Of a DNA stretch of 64,000 nt, positions 51,545 through 60,967 are shown in pieces. The DNA lies in contig JAEUUT010000062.1 of assembly GCA_016787415.1 (NCBI GenBank), positions 1-64,000 of the forward strand, written 5' to 3'. The stretch comes from Saprospiraceae bacterium. Lineage in GTDB: Bacteria > Bacteroidota > Bacteroidia > Chitinophagales > Saprospiraceae. Made by a program: the position numbers and the translations under genes. The first letter of the stretch is position 1; every line of letters starts with the position of its first letter. A model generated the notes under the pieces. The model saw nothing but the letters and a program-made list of their open reading frames with translations. It was not told where the DNA came from and searched no databases.

Positions 51545-51654
51545 AACGCGATCTGGAGATTGTGCAACTAACTATCGTCAACCGATTGCCAGAACTGAAA
51601 ACAGTCGTCAAACAAATTTTAGAAGACTTCAATTTGGAAGAATACAATGGCTAA
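51541..51654 (+). pseudogene. Internally deleted HEPN partner (37-aa remnant)
   Basis: The ATG at 51541 overlaps the MNT stop. The 37-residue frame reads MKRDLEIVQLTIVNRLPELK and ends FNLEEYNG, with its stop at 51652-51654, 8 bp into nuoG. MKRD resembles the typical HEPN start and VNRLPELKTVVKQIL resembles the typical HEPN C-terminus (LPELK then QIxxIL). The roughly 80 central residues, including the RX4-6H ribonuclease motif, are missing. An internal deletion that preserved frame is inferred. It could still be translated by coupling and might help translation of nuoG. Confidence 0.6.
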
Positions 51655-52579
51655 AGTAACCATAGACGGATTCGAAACCGAAGTGCCCGATGGCACCACC
51701 ATCCTGAATGCAGCCCGGCAGATCGGCGGCGACATCGTGCCGCCAGCCATGTGTTATTACTCTACCCTGAAAGGCAGCGGCGGCAAATGCCGCACTTGCC
51801 TGGTGAAGGTGACCAAAGGCTCCGAAAAAGACCCGCGCCCCATGCCCAAACTCGTGGCCTCCTGCCAGACAACGGTAATGGACGGGATGGAAGTAGCCAA
51901 TATTACCAGTGAGGAAGTGACCAAGGCCCGCGCAGGTGTGGTAGAATTTCTGCTGCTCAATCACCCGCTGGATTGCCCTATTTGCGACCAGGCTGGCGAA
52001 TGCTCGCTGCAAGACCTGGCGTTCGAGCATGGTGCAGCCGGCACCCGCTACGAATTCGACCGTCGTACGTTTGAAAAAATCGACATCGGCCCGTACATCA
52101 AACTGCACATGACGCGCTGTATCCTGTGCTACCGCTGTGTGTTTGTAGCCAATCAATTGACCGATCAGCGCGTACACGGCATCATCGGCCGCGGCGACCA
52201 CGCTGAAATCAGCACCTACATCGAGAAAGCCATTGAAAATGATTTTTCCGGAAACGTCATCGACGTATGCCCGGTAGGCGCGCTGACCGACCGCACGTTC
52301 CGCTTCAAAAGCCGCGTGTGGTTCCTTAACCCGATGGATGCGCACCGCGACTGCCCCACCTGCTCCGGCAAAGCTGTGGTGTGGATGTACGGCAAGGAAA
52401 TTTACCGTGTAACAGCCCGCAAGGATCAAAATGGCGAGGTGCACGATTTTATCTGCAATACGTGCCGTTTCCACACCAAATCGCCCGATCAGTGGACCAT
52501 CGAAGGCGCGCGTCAGATCGACCGCCATTCGGTGATTTCGCAAGGACATTATTCAGAAAACGCTCAAACCGTTCGCTGA
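51647..52579 (+). CDS. nuoG: NADH-quinone oxidoreductase subunit G, short form
   Basis: A 310-residue subunit with only the ferredoxin-like part of NuoG. The 2Fe-2S ligands (GKCRTCLVKVTKGSEKDPR region), the His-Cys cluster in DCPICDQAGECSLQDLAFEH, and the 4Fe-4S ligands RCILCYRCVFV with VCPVGALT are all present. A CPTCSGKAVVWM and FICNTCRF pair follows. The molybdopterin-oxidoreductase-like C-terminal domain (another 400-600 residues in many bacteria) is absent, as in many Bacteroidota. Its ATG overlaps the end of the HEPN remnant. Confidence 0.93.
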   Translation: MAKVTIDGFETEVPDGTTILNAARQIGGDIVPPAMCYYSTLKGSGGKCRTCLVKVTKGSEKDPRPMPKLVASCQTTVMDGMEVANITSEEVTKARAGVVEFLLLNHPLDCPICDQAGECSLQDLAFEHGAAGTRYEFDRRTFEKIDIGPYIKLHMTRCILCYRCVFVANQLTDQRVHGIIGRGDHAEISTYIEKAIENDFSGNVIDVCPVGALTDRTFRFKSRVWFLNPMDAHRDCPTCSGKAVVWMYGKEIYRVTARKDQNGEVHDFICNTCRFHTKSPDQWTIEGARQIDRHSVISQGHYSENAQTVR

Positions 52580-52600
52580 TTCAAGCAAAAAAAGGACAAA

Positions 52601-53638
52601 ATGTTCGATATGATTTTGTTATACGACTATGTGATGATTGCCCAAAAAGCGGGACTGATCGGCGTCATTTTCGCCATCACGCTGGGCGTGGCTGCGTATT
52701 CCACCTACGGAGAGCGTAAAATTGCCGCTTTTCTGCAAGACCGCCTCGGGCCAAGCAATGCAGGCCCCTGGGGCATTCTGCAACCGCTGGCCGACGGGGT
52801 GAAAATGTTTACCAAGGAAGACTTCATTCCCAACCAGTCGAATCGCTGGCTCTACATTCTGGCGCCGGGCGCGTTCATTTTCGTGGCACTCATGACTTCT
52901 GCCGTCATTCCCTGGGGCACTACGCTGACACTGGGCGGTCTGAACCTCGATTTGCAGGTAACAAACATCAACATCGGCATCCTGTACATCATGGGATTTG
53001 TGTCGCTGGGTGTGTACGGCATCATGCTGGGTGGCTGGGCTTCCAATAACAAATACTCGCTGTACGGCGCTATTCGCGCCAGTTCGCAGATGATTTCCTA
53101 CGAACTGGCGATGGGCTTGTCGCTGATCGCTGTGATCATGCTGAGCGGTTCGCTCAGCCTGCGTACCATCGTAGAGCAGCAAACCGGTTTTGGCTGGAAC
53201 GTGCTGTATCAGCCGCTGGGTTTCATCATCTTTCTGGTGTGTGCCCTGGCAGAGTGCAACCGCGCACCATTCGATATGGCGGAATGCGAAACCGAATTGA
53301 TCGGTGGTTACCACACCGAATACAGCGCCATGAAACTCGGCTTTTTCCTGTTTGCCGAATACATCAATATGTTCATCTCCTGCACCGTCATTTCCTGCCT
53401 GTATTTTGGCGGGTACAACTTCCCGGGCGTCGATCCGGGTTGGCTGGGTGGACTGATGGGACCGATCGTGCTGTTTGCCAAGATTTTCTTCTTCATCTTC
53501 GTGTTCATGTGGATTCGCTGGACGCTGCCGCGTTTCCGCTACGACCAGTTGATGCACCTGGGCTGGAAATCGCTGATTCCACTGGCCGTGTTGAATATGC
53601 TGCTGACGGGCGCGGGGGTGTTGTTGTGGGGGAAATAA
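52601..53638 (+). CDS. nuoH: NADH-quinone oxidoreductase subunit H
   Basis: A 345-residue membrane subunit at the junction of the two arms, forming part of the quinone tunnel. Characteristic segments are AAYSTYGERKIAAFLQDRLG, GPWGILQPLADGVKMFTKED, RAPFDMAECETELIGGYHTE and FIFVFMWIRWTLPRFRYDQL. About eight helices. It starts 22 bp after nuoG. A TGAGAGG block follows the stop. Confidence 0.95.
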   Translation: MFDMILLYDYVMIAQKAGLIGVIFAITLGVAAYSTYGERKIAAFLQDRLGPSNAGPWGILQPLADGVKMFTKEDFIPNQSNRWLYILAPGAFIFVALMTSAVIPWGTTLTLGGLNLDLQVTNINIGILYIMGFVSLGVYGIMLGGWASNNKYSLYGAIRASSQMISYELAMGLSLIAVIMLSGSLSLRTIVEQQTGFGWNVLYQPLGFIIFLVCALAECNRAPFDMAECETELIGGYHTEYSAMKLGFFLFAEYINMFISCTVISCLYFGGYNFPGVDPGWLGGLMGPIVLFAKIFFFIFVFMWIRWTLPRFRYDQLMHLGWKSLIPLAVLNMLLTGAGVLLWGK

Positions 53639-53712
53639 TGAGAGGTGAGAAGTGAGAGGTGAGAAGTGAGAGGTGAGAGGTGAGAGGTGAGAGGTGAGAG
53701 GTGAGAGGCAAG
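53637..53712. repeat. Single-armed TGAGAGG/TGAGAAG word block between nuoH and nuoI
   Basis: About ten words in direct array, starting at the nuoH stop codon. No complementary arm. Word count is the highest of the single-armed blocks in the nuo locus. Confidence 0.85.
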
Positions 53713-53754
53713 GGGCAAAAAAATAAAAAATGAAGTGATTCAAATCAATAAGAT

Positions 53755-54312
53755 ATGCAACTGACACAACGATCGAAACAAGTGGTCAACAAGCAAATGA
53801 CGTTCACGGAGCGCATTTACCTGCCCGCTATTTTGAAAGGAATGTTCACCACGCTCAAGCACTTTTTCAGGCGCTCGAACACGATTTCCTATCCAAAACA
53901 GAAACGTGAATTTGCACCTGTGTACCGTGGCTGGCATGTGCTGAAACGCGATGCTCAAGGGCGTGAAAATTGTACTGCCTGTGGCCTGTGCGCAGTGGCC
54001 TGTCCGGCGGAAGCCATCACGATGGAGGCTGCCGAGCGCCAAAAGGGAGAGGAAAATCTCTACCGGGAGGAGAAATACGCAGCAGTATATGAAATCAATA
54101 TGCTGCGCTGCATATTCTGTGGACTGTGTGAGGAGGCCTGCCCGAAAGAGGCTATTTTCCTGACTGACCGCATCGTGCCGTCCGATTATGTGCGCCAGGA
54201 GTTTATTTTCGGCAAAGACATGCTGGTGGAAGGCGTAGAACCTGAAAAACGTATCGACGTAACCAAACGCCAGCGTCATATTCAGGAGAAGAAACAACGA
54301 GAAACCATTTAA
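53755..54312 (+). CDS. nuoI: NADH-quinone oxidoreductase subunit I
   Basis: A 185-residue ferredoxin-type subunit with two 4Fe-4S centres (N6a, N6b). The ligands are ENCTACGLCAVACPAEAITM and LRCIFCGLCEEACPKEAIFL. The N-terminal part is amphipathic. It starts 116 bp after nuoH, the gap being filled by the word block. The next gene, a cation exchanger, starts 8 bp after the stop. Confidence 0.95.
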   Translation: MQLTQRSKQVVNKQMTFTERIYLPAILKGMFTTLKHFFRRSNTISYPKQKREFAPVYRGWHVLKRDAQGRENCTACGLCAVACPAEAITMEAAERQKGEENLYREEKYAAVYEINMLRCIFCGLCEEACPKEAIFLTDRIVPSDYVRQEFIFGKDMLVEGVEPEKRIDVTKRQRHIQEKKQRETI

Positions 54313-54323
54313 GACCTACTTTG

Positions 54324-55274
54324 ATGATCGACTTCGTGCTGTTTGCAGGCGGATTGGCAATGGTGCTGTTGGGCGCGAACGGGTTGGTGAGTGGCGCGTC
54401 GTCAATTGCAAAAATGTTCAATGTACCAGATTTGGTAATTGGGTTAACAATAGTAGCGCTGGGTACATCTTCACCGGAACTGGTTGCCAATTATTTCTCG
54501 GTCATGGAAAACAAACCCGACCTGGCAATCGGGAATATTTTGGGGAGTAATATTGCCAACGTTCTTTTAATTCTTGGAATAACCGCTATCATCTACCCGG
54601 TAAGGGTACAGAGCAGTACGATCTGGAAAGAAATACCGCTTTGTTTGTTGGCAGCCATCACACTGTTTGTAGTTGCCAACGACGAATGGCTGGATGGCGC
54701 TTCGCAAAGCATGATATCGAGAACCGACGGACTGATACTCCTGGGTTTTATGTCAATTTTTCTGGTTTACACCTTTGAAATTGCCAAAAAACCGGGTCAA
54801 GAAACGGAAGACATCTCCGTCTTGCCTTTGTGGAAATCGGTTTTGTATGTGGTGGCAGGGCTGGCAGGTCTATTTTGGGGCGGAAAGTTTTTTGTAGAAG
54901 GCGCCAGTTCCATGGCTCGAAATTGGGGTGTCAGCGAACGAATCATTGGTCTTACAGTTGTAGCCATTGGCACGTCGCTTCCTGAACTGGCCACCTCCAT
55001 TATAGCAGCCATGCGCAAAAAGGCGGATATAGCGATCGGCAACGTGGTTGGATCAAATATTTTCAATATTTTTTTCATCCTGGGCGCCATCGCAAGCATA
55101 CGTCCACTGCCTTTTAATGCAGCCCAGGCTAATCAGGATGTATTCGTAATGATCGGGGCTTCCGTAGCGCTGTTTGTTGCAACCAGAATATTTACGCGTA
55201 ATCAGATAGGACGAACGGAAGGTATTATTTTTGCCGCCTCCTATGTATTTTACCTTTTGTGGCTCACGATTTAA
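54324..55274 (+). CDS. Calcium/sodium antiporter (CaCA, YrbG family), inside nuo locus
   Basis: A 316-residue exchanger with two inverted halves of five helices. The alpha repeats are GLTIVALGTSSPELVANYFS and GLTVVAIGTSLPELATSIIA, each with the ion-binding Pro-Glu-Leu and followed by GN..GSNI. It would export Ca2+ against Na+ or H+. It sits between nuoI and nuoJ on the same strand, so it is probably expressed with complex I. An ATG at 54321 would add one Met. The ion coupling to complex I activity is an inference. Confidence 0.92.
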   Translation: MIDFVLFAGGLAMVLLGANGLVSGASSIAKMFNVPDLVIGLTIVALGTSSPELVANYFSVMENKPDLAIGNILGSNIANVLLILGITAIIYPVRVQSSTIWKEIPLCLLAAITLFVVANDEWLDGASQSMISRTDGLILLGFMSIFLVYTFEIAKKPGQETEDISVLPLWKSVLYVVAGLAGLFWGGKFFVEGASSMARNWGVSERIIGLTVVAIGTSLPELATSIIAAMRKKADIAIGNVVGSNIFNIFFILGAIASIRPLPFNAAQANQDVFVMIGASVALFVATRIFTRNQIGRTEGIIFAASYVFYLLWLTI

Positions 55275-55319
55275 CCCCAGAAAAACAACCTTTTTGACAG
55301 CGAAACCAACGCATTATAG

Positions 55320-55818
55320 ATGACACTCTACATCTTTTTGACACTCGCCATTATTTCCATTATCATGGCATTGCTCGTGGTGCTTTCCCGCAACCCGGTA
55401 CACAGTGTCCTGTTCCTGATTCTCACGTTTTTTACCATTGCCGGCCAGTACATCCTGCTCAACGCGCAGTTTCTGGCGGTGGTACACATCATTGTATATG
55501 CTGGCGCCATCATGGTGTTGTTCCTGTTTGTGCTCATGTTGCTCAACCTGAGCAGGGACACGGAACCTCAGAAATCAGCGCTTTGGAAAATAAGCGGCGC
55601 CATCGCAGCCGGCTCTTTGCTGGTAACGCTGGTAGGCGCCATGCGCGGCAGTATTGCGCTCCAGATACCGGAAGCGGAAAACCCGGAGGTGGGTTTGGTT
55701 GAAAACCTGGGGCAGGTACTGTTTACCGACTTTGTAGTGCCTTTTGAAATTGCCGGTATTCTGTTCCTCGCCGCTATGGTGGGGGCGGTGCTGGTAGGGA
55801 AACGCGATTTGAAAATTT

Positions 55819-55820
<2 letters not shown>
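55320..55820 (+). CDS. nuoJ: NADH-quinone oxidoreductase subunit J
   Basis: A 166-residue membrane subunit with five helices. The conserved segment HIIVYAGAIMVLFLFVLMLL is the signature third helix, whose pi-bulge is implicated in proton translocation. NPVHSVLFLILTF precedes it. The gene ends with LVGKRDLKI and is followed immediately by a TGATGAA block. Confidence 0.93.
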
Positions 55821-55870
<50 letters not shown>

Positions 55871-55875
55871 ATTAG

Positions 55876-56270
<395 letters not shown>

Positions 56271-56276
56271 AGAATT

Positions 56277-58163
56277 ATGGATTCACTCATACCACTTATT
56301 CCATTTCTGCCCTTTCTCGGGTTTGTGATCAACGGCTTGTTTGGCAAAAAACTGCCCAAGAGCGTTGTAGGCATCATCGGTTCGGGCGTTTTGCTGGTGT
56401 CATTCCTGCTGAGCATCATGTGTTTCAACGAGGTTGGAACAGGTGGCGCCATTCGGGTGCATTTGTACAACTTCTTTACGGTAGACGGATTGCAGGCCGA
56501 TTTCGGGTTCCTGATCGATCACCTGTCGGTCTGGATGATGCTGATTGTCACGGGTATCGGTTTTCTGATTCATGTGTATTCCATCGGCTACATGCACGAC
56601 GACGACGGGTTCTGGAAGTTTTTTGCTTACCTGAACCTGTTCATTTTCTCGATGCTGCTGCTCATTATGGGCAACAACTTCCTGATGCTGTTTTTCGGCT
56701 GGGAAGGCGTGGGATTGTGTTCATACCTGCTCATCGGGTTCTGGTACACCAACAAAGAGTACGGCAAGGCTGCGCGTAAGGCCTTCATTATGAACAGAAT
56801 AGGCGACCTTGGTCTGCTGCTGGGCATGTTCATGATTTTCAAAATGTTTGGCAGCCTCAACTACGACGACATTTTTGGTCGCCTCGCAGGCATCCGCATG
56901 GAGCCGGCGGTAATTACGACCATCTGTATCCTGTTGTTTGTAGGCGCTATGGGTAAAAGCGCACAAATTCCGCTCTATACCTGGCTGCCCGACGCTATGG
57001 CCGGTCCGACGCCTGTATCGGCGCTGATCCACGCCGCTACGATGGTAACGGCCGGTATTTACCTGGTAGCACGCTGCAATCCGCTGTATTCCTTGTCGCC
57101 CGATGCCATGCACTTTGTGGCAGCCGTCGGGCTTGCTACCTGTTTGTTTGCGGCCATTATCGGTTTGCGGCAAAATGACATTAAAAAGGTACTCGCCTAC
57201 TCCACCGTATCGCAGTTGGGATTGATGTTTGTGGCACTGGGTATGGGCGCTTATGCCAGTGCGATGTTTCATGTAACGACGCACGCATTTTTCAAAGCCC
57301 TGCTTTTCCTTGCTGCCGGTAGTGTCATCCATGGTATGGGCGGCGAGCAGGACATTCGCAATATGGGCGGTTTGCGCAAAGCCATGCCTATTACATTTTG
57401 GGTTTTCCTGATAGGCACTTTTGCCATATCTGGTTTCCCGCTCTTGTCGGGCTTTTTCTCCAAGGATGAAATTTTTGCCTTTACCTACGACCACGGCGGC
57501 AAGTTGTGGTGGGGACTGGCCGGATTCGGTGCTATGCTGACGGCTATTTACATGTGTCGCCTGCTGTACCTCACGTTTTTTGGCGAATTCCGTGGCACTT
57601 CGGAGCAGGAGCACCACCTGCACGAAAGTCCGGCTACCATGACGGTACCGCTGGCTATTCTGGCGGGTCTGTCGCTCGCCGGCGGTTTTCTGAACACGCC
57701 ACACTTCATGCACCTCGGCAATGAACAATGGCTGGCGCACTGGTTTTCCTGGGTTATTCCAATAAATGAAGTACACCTGGGAGAGGCTACAGAATGGAGC
57801 CTGATGATTTTTACTACTACGCTGGCAGTTGTTATTATCATCGTTTCCTATTTCATCTACACAAAAAAATCGAGCGTTCCGGTTCCGGATGCGCAGCAAA
57901 CTGGCCTTACTCGCCTGATTGCCAACAAGTTTTACGTAGATGAAATATACGATTTCCTCTTTGTTCGACCGCTTGAAAAAATATCCCGCCTCTTCCACTA
58001 TTATGTAGACGTGCAGGGAATTGATGGCATTGTAAACGGTGTAGGAGCAGGTGTTCAAAAACTGGGCGCCGGTTTCCGCAAACTACAGAACGGCAACATC
58101 GAGTACTACCTGATCGGCATGGTGGCCGGGGTGGTGCTGCTGCTGCTCAGCCTTTTTGTTTAG
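56277..58163 (+). CDS. nuoL: NADH-quinone oxidoreductase subunit L
   Basis: A 628-residue antiporter-like subunit with about 16 helices. Key segments are FFGWEGVGLCSYLLIGFWY (the conserved Glu of helix 5), QIPLYTWLPDAMAGPTPVSA and LIHAATMVTAGIYLVARC, and the long C-terminal amphipathic helix with its anchor. It pumps protons at the far end of the membrane arm. It starts 80 bp after nuoK. The stop is within a TGAGAGG block. Confidence 0.96.
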   Translation: MDSLIPLIPFLPFLGFVINGLFGKKLPKSVVGIIGSGVLLVSFLLSIMCFNEVGTGGAIRVHLYNFFTVDGLQADFGFLIDHLSVWMMLIVTGIGFLIHVYSIGYMHDDDGFWKFFAYLNLFIFSMLLLIMGNNFLMLFFGWEGVGLCSYLLIGFWYTNKEYGKAARKAFIMNRIGDLGLLLGMFMIFKMFGSLNYDDIFGRLAGIRMEPAVITTICILLFVGAMGKSAQIPLYTWLPDAMAGPTPVSALIHAATMVTAGIYLVARCNPLYSLSPDAMHFVAAVGLATCLFAAIIGLRQNDIKKVLAYSTVSQLGLMFVALGMGAYASAMFHVTTHAFFKALLFLAAGSVIHGMGGEQDIRNMGGLRKAMPITFWVFLIGTFAISGFPLLSGFFSKDEIFAFTYDHGGKLWWGLAGFGAMLTAIYMCRLLYLTFFGEFRGTSEQEHHLHESPATMTVPLAILAGLSLAGGFLNTPHFMHLGNEQWLAHWFSWVIPINEVHLGEATEWSLMIFTTTLAVVIIIVSYFIYTKKSSVPVPDAQQTGLTRLIANKFYVDEIYDFLFVRPLEKISRLFHYYVDVQGIDGIVNGVGAGVQKLGAGFRKLQNGNIEYYLIGMVAGVVLLLLSLFV

Positions 58164-58206
58164 AGGTGAGAGGTGAGAGGTGAGAGGTGAGAAGCGAGAG
58201 GTGAGA
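58162..58206. repeat. Single-armed TGAGAGG word block between nuoL and nuoM
   Basis: Six words, one with GCGAGAGG variation, starting in the nuoL stop codon. No complementary arm. Confidence 0.85.
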
Positions 58207-58258
58207 GCGCGGAACAACTTTAAAGAAACATTCCTGAAGCATTGGAATAAAGCGAATT

Positions 58259-59704
58259 ATGTCACTTTTACTTATACTGATTCCCCTGTTAACCGCCCTG
58301 TTTTTGCTGATCGCACGGCCTGCCGGAGCGCGTACCATCGCTTTGGTAGCCTCCGTGGCCAACCTGGCGGTAACGGCATTTGCCTCTATGGGCTTTGTGG
58401 GCGACGGCTCGTTCAACCACGAATTCAGCATTCCGTGGGTGGCTGAAGCAGGCATCCATTTCCGACTGGGCATGGACGGCATCAGCCTGCTGATGATCGT
58501 GCTGACCAATCTACTGGCGCCGCTGATCATTGTCAGCAGTTTCAACCGGCCAATGGAGCCGGAAGGTCGATATTATGGACTGGTGGTTTTGATGCTATCA
58601 GCGCTGAACGGCGTATTCCTGGCGCTGGACGGGCTGGTATTCTACATTTTCTACGAACTGGCGTTGATTCCGATTTACTTCATTTGCGCCATTTGGGGCG
58701 GGCAGGATCGGATTCGTACGACGCTGAAGTTTTTCATTTACACCTTCATCGGCTCCCTGTTTATGCTGGTAGCCTTGCTGTATGTGTATCTTCAAACCCC
58801 AGGCACACACTCCTTTGCCTGGGAAGAACTGGTACGCGTACAACTGGATACGAACGCTGCATGGTGGGTATTACTTGGCTTTTTCCTGGCTTTTGCCGTT
58901 AAAATGCCCGTATTTCCTTTCCATACCTGGCAGCCCGACACCTATACCACGGCGCCAACCGGCGGCACCATGCTGCTGTCGGGTATCATGCTGAAAATGG
59001 GCGTGTACGGCGTCATTCGCTGGATGATTCCGCTGGCGCCGGAAGCCATTCACTGCCTCATGCCTACATTTATGGTGCTGGCAGTGATCGGTATTATTTA
59101 TGGCAGCATCATTGCCATTAAACAAAACGACCTGAAACGCCTGATCGCCTATTCCTCTATTGCACACGTTGGGCTCATTGCCGCCGGTGTAATGGCCTGG
59201 AACAAGGCAGGTGTACAAGGCGGTATGATACAAATGCTCAACCACGGCATCAATGTAGTGGGGCTGTTCTTTGCTGCCGATATGATCGAGCGCCGTATGG
59301 GCACCCGCTCCCTAAGTGAAATGGGCGGCATCGCCAAATCGGCGCCCAAATTCGCCGCTTTGTTTATGATCGTCGTGCTGGGCTCGGTAGCCGTACCACT
59401 CACCAACGGTTTCCCGGGTGAATTCCTGCTGCTCAACGGCGTATGGAATTACAACTTCTGGCTGGGCGCAGTGGCAGGCCTGACCATCATTTTCGGAGCA
59501 GTGTACATGCTGCGCGCTTATGGACTAACGATGTTTGGCGAAGCCAACGAAAATACGGCCCGCTTCGAAGATGTCAACACCAATGAATGGGTCGTGCTGG
59601 GTGTAATTGCTGCACTGGTACTGTTCCTGGGCTTTTTCCCGGGGGTAGTGCTGAATTTGACCGATGGCAGTGTGAATCGGATATTGGGAGCGGTACAATT
59701 CTAG
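58259..59704 (+). CDS. nuoM: NADH-quinone oxidoreductase subunit M
   Basis: A 481-residue antiporter-like subunit. The conserved Glu lies in LVFYIFYELALIPIYFICAI. KMPVFPFHTWQPDTYTTAPT and RLIAYSSIAHVGLIAAGVM carry the lysines and histidine of the proton channel. About 14 helices. It starts 96 bp after nuoL; the stop overlaps the next TGAGAGG block. Confidence 0.96.
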   Translation: MSLLLILIPLLTALFLLIARPAGARTIALVASVANLAVTAFASMGFVGDGSFNHEFSIPWVAEAGIHFRLGMDGISLLMIVLTNLLAPLIIVSSFNRPMEPEGRYYGLVVLMLSALNGVFLALDGLVFYIFYELALIPIYFICAIWGGQDRIRTTLKFFIYTFIGSLFMLVALLYVYLQTPGTHSFAWEELVRVQLDTNAAWWVLLGFFLAFAVKMPVFPFHTWQPDTYTTAPTGGTMLLSGIMLKMGVYGVIRWMIPLAPEAIHCLMPTFMVLAVIGIIYGSIIAIKQNDLKRLIAYSSIAHVGLIAAGVMAWNKAGVQGGMIQMLNHGINVVGLFFAADMIERRMGTRSLSEMGGIAKSAPKFAALFMIVVLGSVAVPLTNGFPGEFLLLNGVWNYNFWLGAVAGLTIIFGAVYMLRAYGLTMFGEANENTARFEDVNTNEWVVLGVIAALVLFLGFFPGVVLNLTDGSVNRILGAVQF

Positions 59705-59765
59705 AGAGGTGAGAGGTGAGAGAGTGAGAGGTGAGAGGTGAGAGGTGAGAGGTGAGAGGTGAGAA
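59703..59765. repeat. Single-armed TGAGAGG word block after nuoM
   Basis: Eight words, the third being a shortened TGAGAGA, in direct array from the nuoM stop to about 59765. No complementary arm. Confidence 0.85.
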
Positions 59766-59785
59766 AAAATTAAAAGAGATCAGAT

Positions 59786-60025
59786 ATGAACTGGGTTAAA
59801 ATTATTCGGAATGCATTGATTACCAGTGTGATGGCATTTGTCATCTCATCCATGATCATGGTATTTTTGAACACCCGGGTAAATTGGTCGCAACAGGGCA
59901 GTACAGCGCTGCTGTTTTTTCTGGGAGCCATTGTAATTCTGTTTTTCCAGGAAAGAAAGAACAACAAACCTGCTTCTGCACAGCAACCTGCTCCTCCACC
60001 GGAAACACCTGAAAACCATGAATAA
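59786..60025 (+). CDS. Small membrane protein of unknown function
   Basis: A 79-residue protein with two hydrophobic segments (ALITSVMAFVISSMIMVFL and STALLFFLGAIVILFFQE) and a Pro/Ala-rich tail (QQPAPPPETPENHE). It lies between nuoM and the S4 protein and overlaps the latter by 8 bp, so the two are translationally coupled. It could be an accessory to the membrane arm, but nothing in the sequence shows this. Not recognised. Confidence 0.65.
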   Translation: MNWVKIIRNALITSVMAFVISSMIMVFLNTRVNWSQQGSTALLFFLGAIVILFFQERKNNKPASAQQPAPPPETPENHE

Positions 60026-60233
60026 CCTGAATTTCGAACTGGGCGAACAAGACCATATTCAACTGAACAACCTGCTGAAAGTACTGAATCTGGTAGGAAC
60101 GGGCGGTGAAGCGCACATTCGAATAGACAATGGGGAAGTGCGGGTGAATGGCGCGATGGAAACGCAAAGAAGAAAGAAATTGCGAGTGGGAGATAAAATA
60201 CAGTTTGGGAGGTATCATATCTCTATTGTGTGA
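60018..60233 (+). CDS. S4 RNA-binding domain protein (YbcJ-like)
   Basis: A 71-residue protein consisting of one S4 fold. The RNA-binding pattern is LNNLLKVLNLVGTGGEAHIR, IDNGEVRVNGAMETQRRKKL and RVGDKIQFGRYHIS. YbcJ-type proteins bind structured RNA. It starts within the last 8 bases of the small membrane protein gene and ends 5 bp before the transpeptidase. Its presence inside the nuo locus might link to transcripts with strong hairpins, but that is speculative. Confidence 0.88.
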   Translation: MNNLNFELGEQDHIQLNNLLKVLNLVGTGGEAHIRIDNGEVRVNGAMETQRRKKLRVGDKIQFGRYHISIV

Positions 60234-60237
60234 GCAA

Positions 60238-60954
60238 ATGAAAAACCGGGTCGCAATCTGCTGCATTTGTCTGGTATTCAACCAGTTAATTTACGGACAG
60301 CAAACCAGCGAACCGAAAGAAATCATACGCGACGACGCAAAAAACCGCCTTGAAAAAGCGGTAGCAGATATGATGGGCCATGTGGGAGACTCGGTGTTTG
60401 TGCGCGCTTTCAAATCGGAAAACCAACTGGAATTGTGGCTGAAAACGGATTCATTGTACCACCTTTTTCGCACATATCCTATTTGCAACTGGTCGGGCGA
60501 TTATGGTCCAAAAAGAAAACAGGGCGATATGCAGGTGCCGGAAGGTTTTTACCAGATCGTCCGATTTAATCCGAACAGCGACTATCATTTATCACTTGGA
60601 ATCAACTACCCCAATGCATCAGACCTGCATTTTGCAGATCCGAAAAAACCCGGAGGCGCCATTTATATTCATGGAAGTTGTGGATCGCATGGCTGCATTC
60701 CGATTGGTGATACAAATATTGAAGAAGTGTACTGGCTTTGTTGGCAAGCCTTTCAAAATGGGCAAAAAAACATTCCTGTACATATTTTTCCTTGCAGGTT
60801 GACAGACGAAAAACTGGAAAGTCTGACCAACCGATACTTGCTGAACCGGCATTTTTGGGAAAACCTCCAACCCGGATATCAGTATTTTGAAAAGAAAAAA
60901 TTGGTTCCGGTAGTGGAGGTGGAAGAAACTGGTCGTTACCGGATCAAATATTGA
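60238..60954 (+). CDS. L,D-transpeptidase-family (YkuD/YafK-like) protein
   Basis: A 238-residue exported protein (signal MKNRVAICCICLVFNQLIYG). The active site is IYIHGSCGSHGCIPIGD, where the second Cys is the nucleophile (SHGC) with the preceding His. The segment ENQLELWLKTDSLYHLFRTY leads into the domain. It would modify peptidoglycan cross-links or attach proteins in the periplasm. The ATG at 60238 is preferred over an open frame to 60148 that overlaps the S4 gene. Its neighbour nuoN begins 13 bp after the stop. Confidence 0.87.
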   Translation: MKNRVAICCICLVFNQLIYGQQTSEPKEIIRDDAKNRLEKAVADMMGHVGDSVFVRAFKSENQLELWLKTDSLYHLFRTYPICNWSGDYGPKRKQGDMQVPEGFYQIVRFNPNSDYHLSLGINYPNASDLHFADPKKPGGAIYIHGSCGSHGCIPIGDTNIEEVYWLCWQAFQNGQKNIPVHIFPCRLTDEKLESLTNRYLLNRHFWENLQPGYQYFEKKKLVPVVEVEETGRYRIKY

Positions 60955-60967
60955 AAGCACAGAAGAA

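Noticed and set aside
53637..53712. Tandem word arrays as CRISPR repeats
   Set aside because: Words are 7-8 bp with no unique spacers of constant length, and no cas genes are present.
56721..58058. Long minus-strand open frame (445 codons) opposite nuoL
   Set aside because: It is the shadow of the conserved nuoL frame, with no family features and Arg/His/Gln-rich composition.
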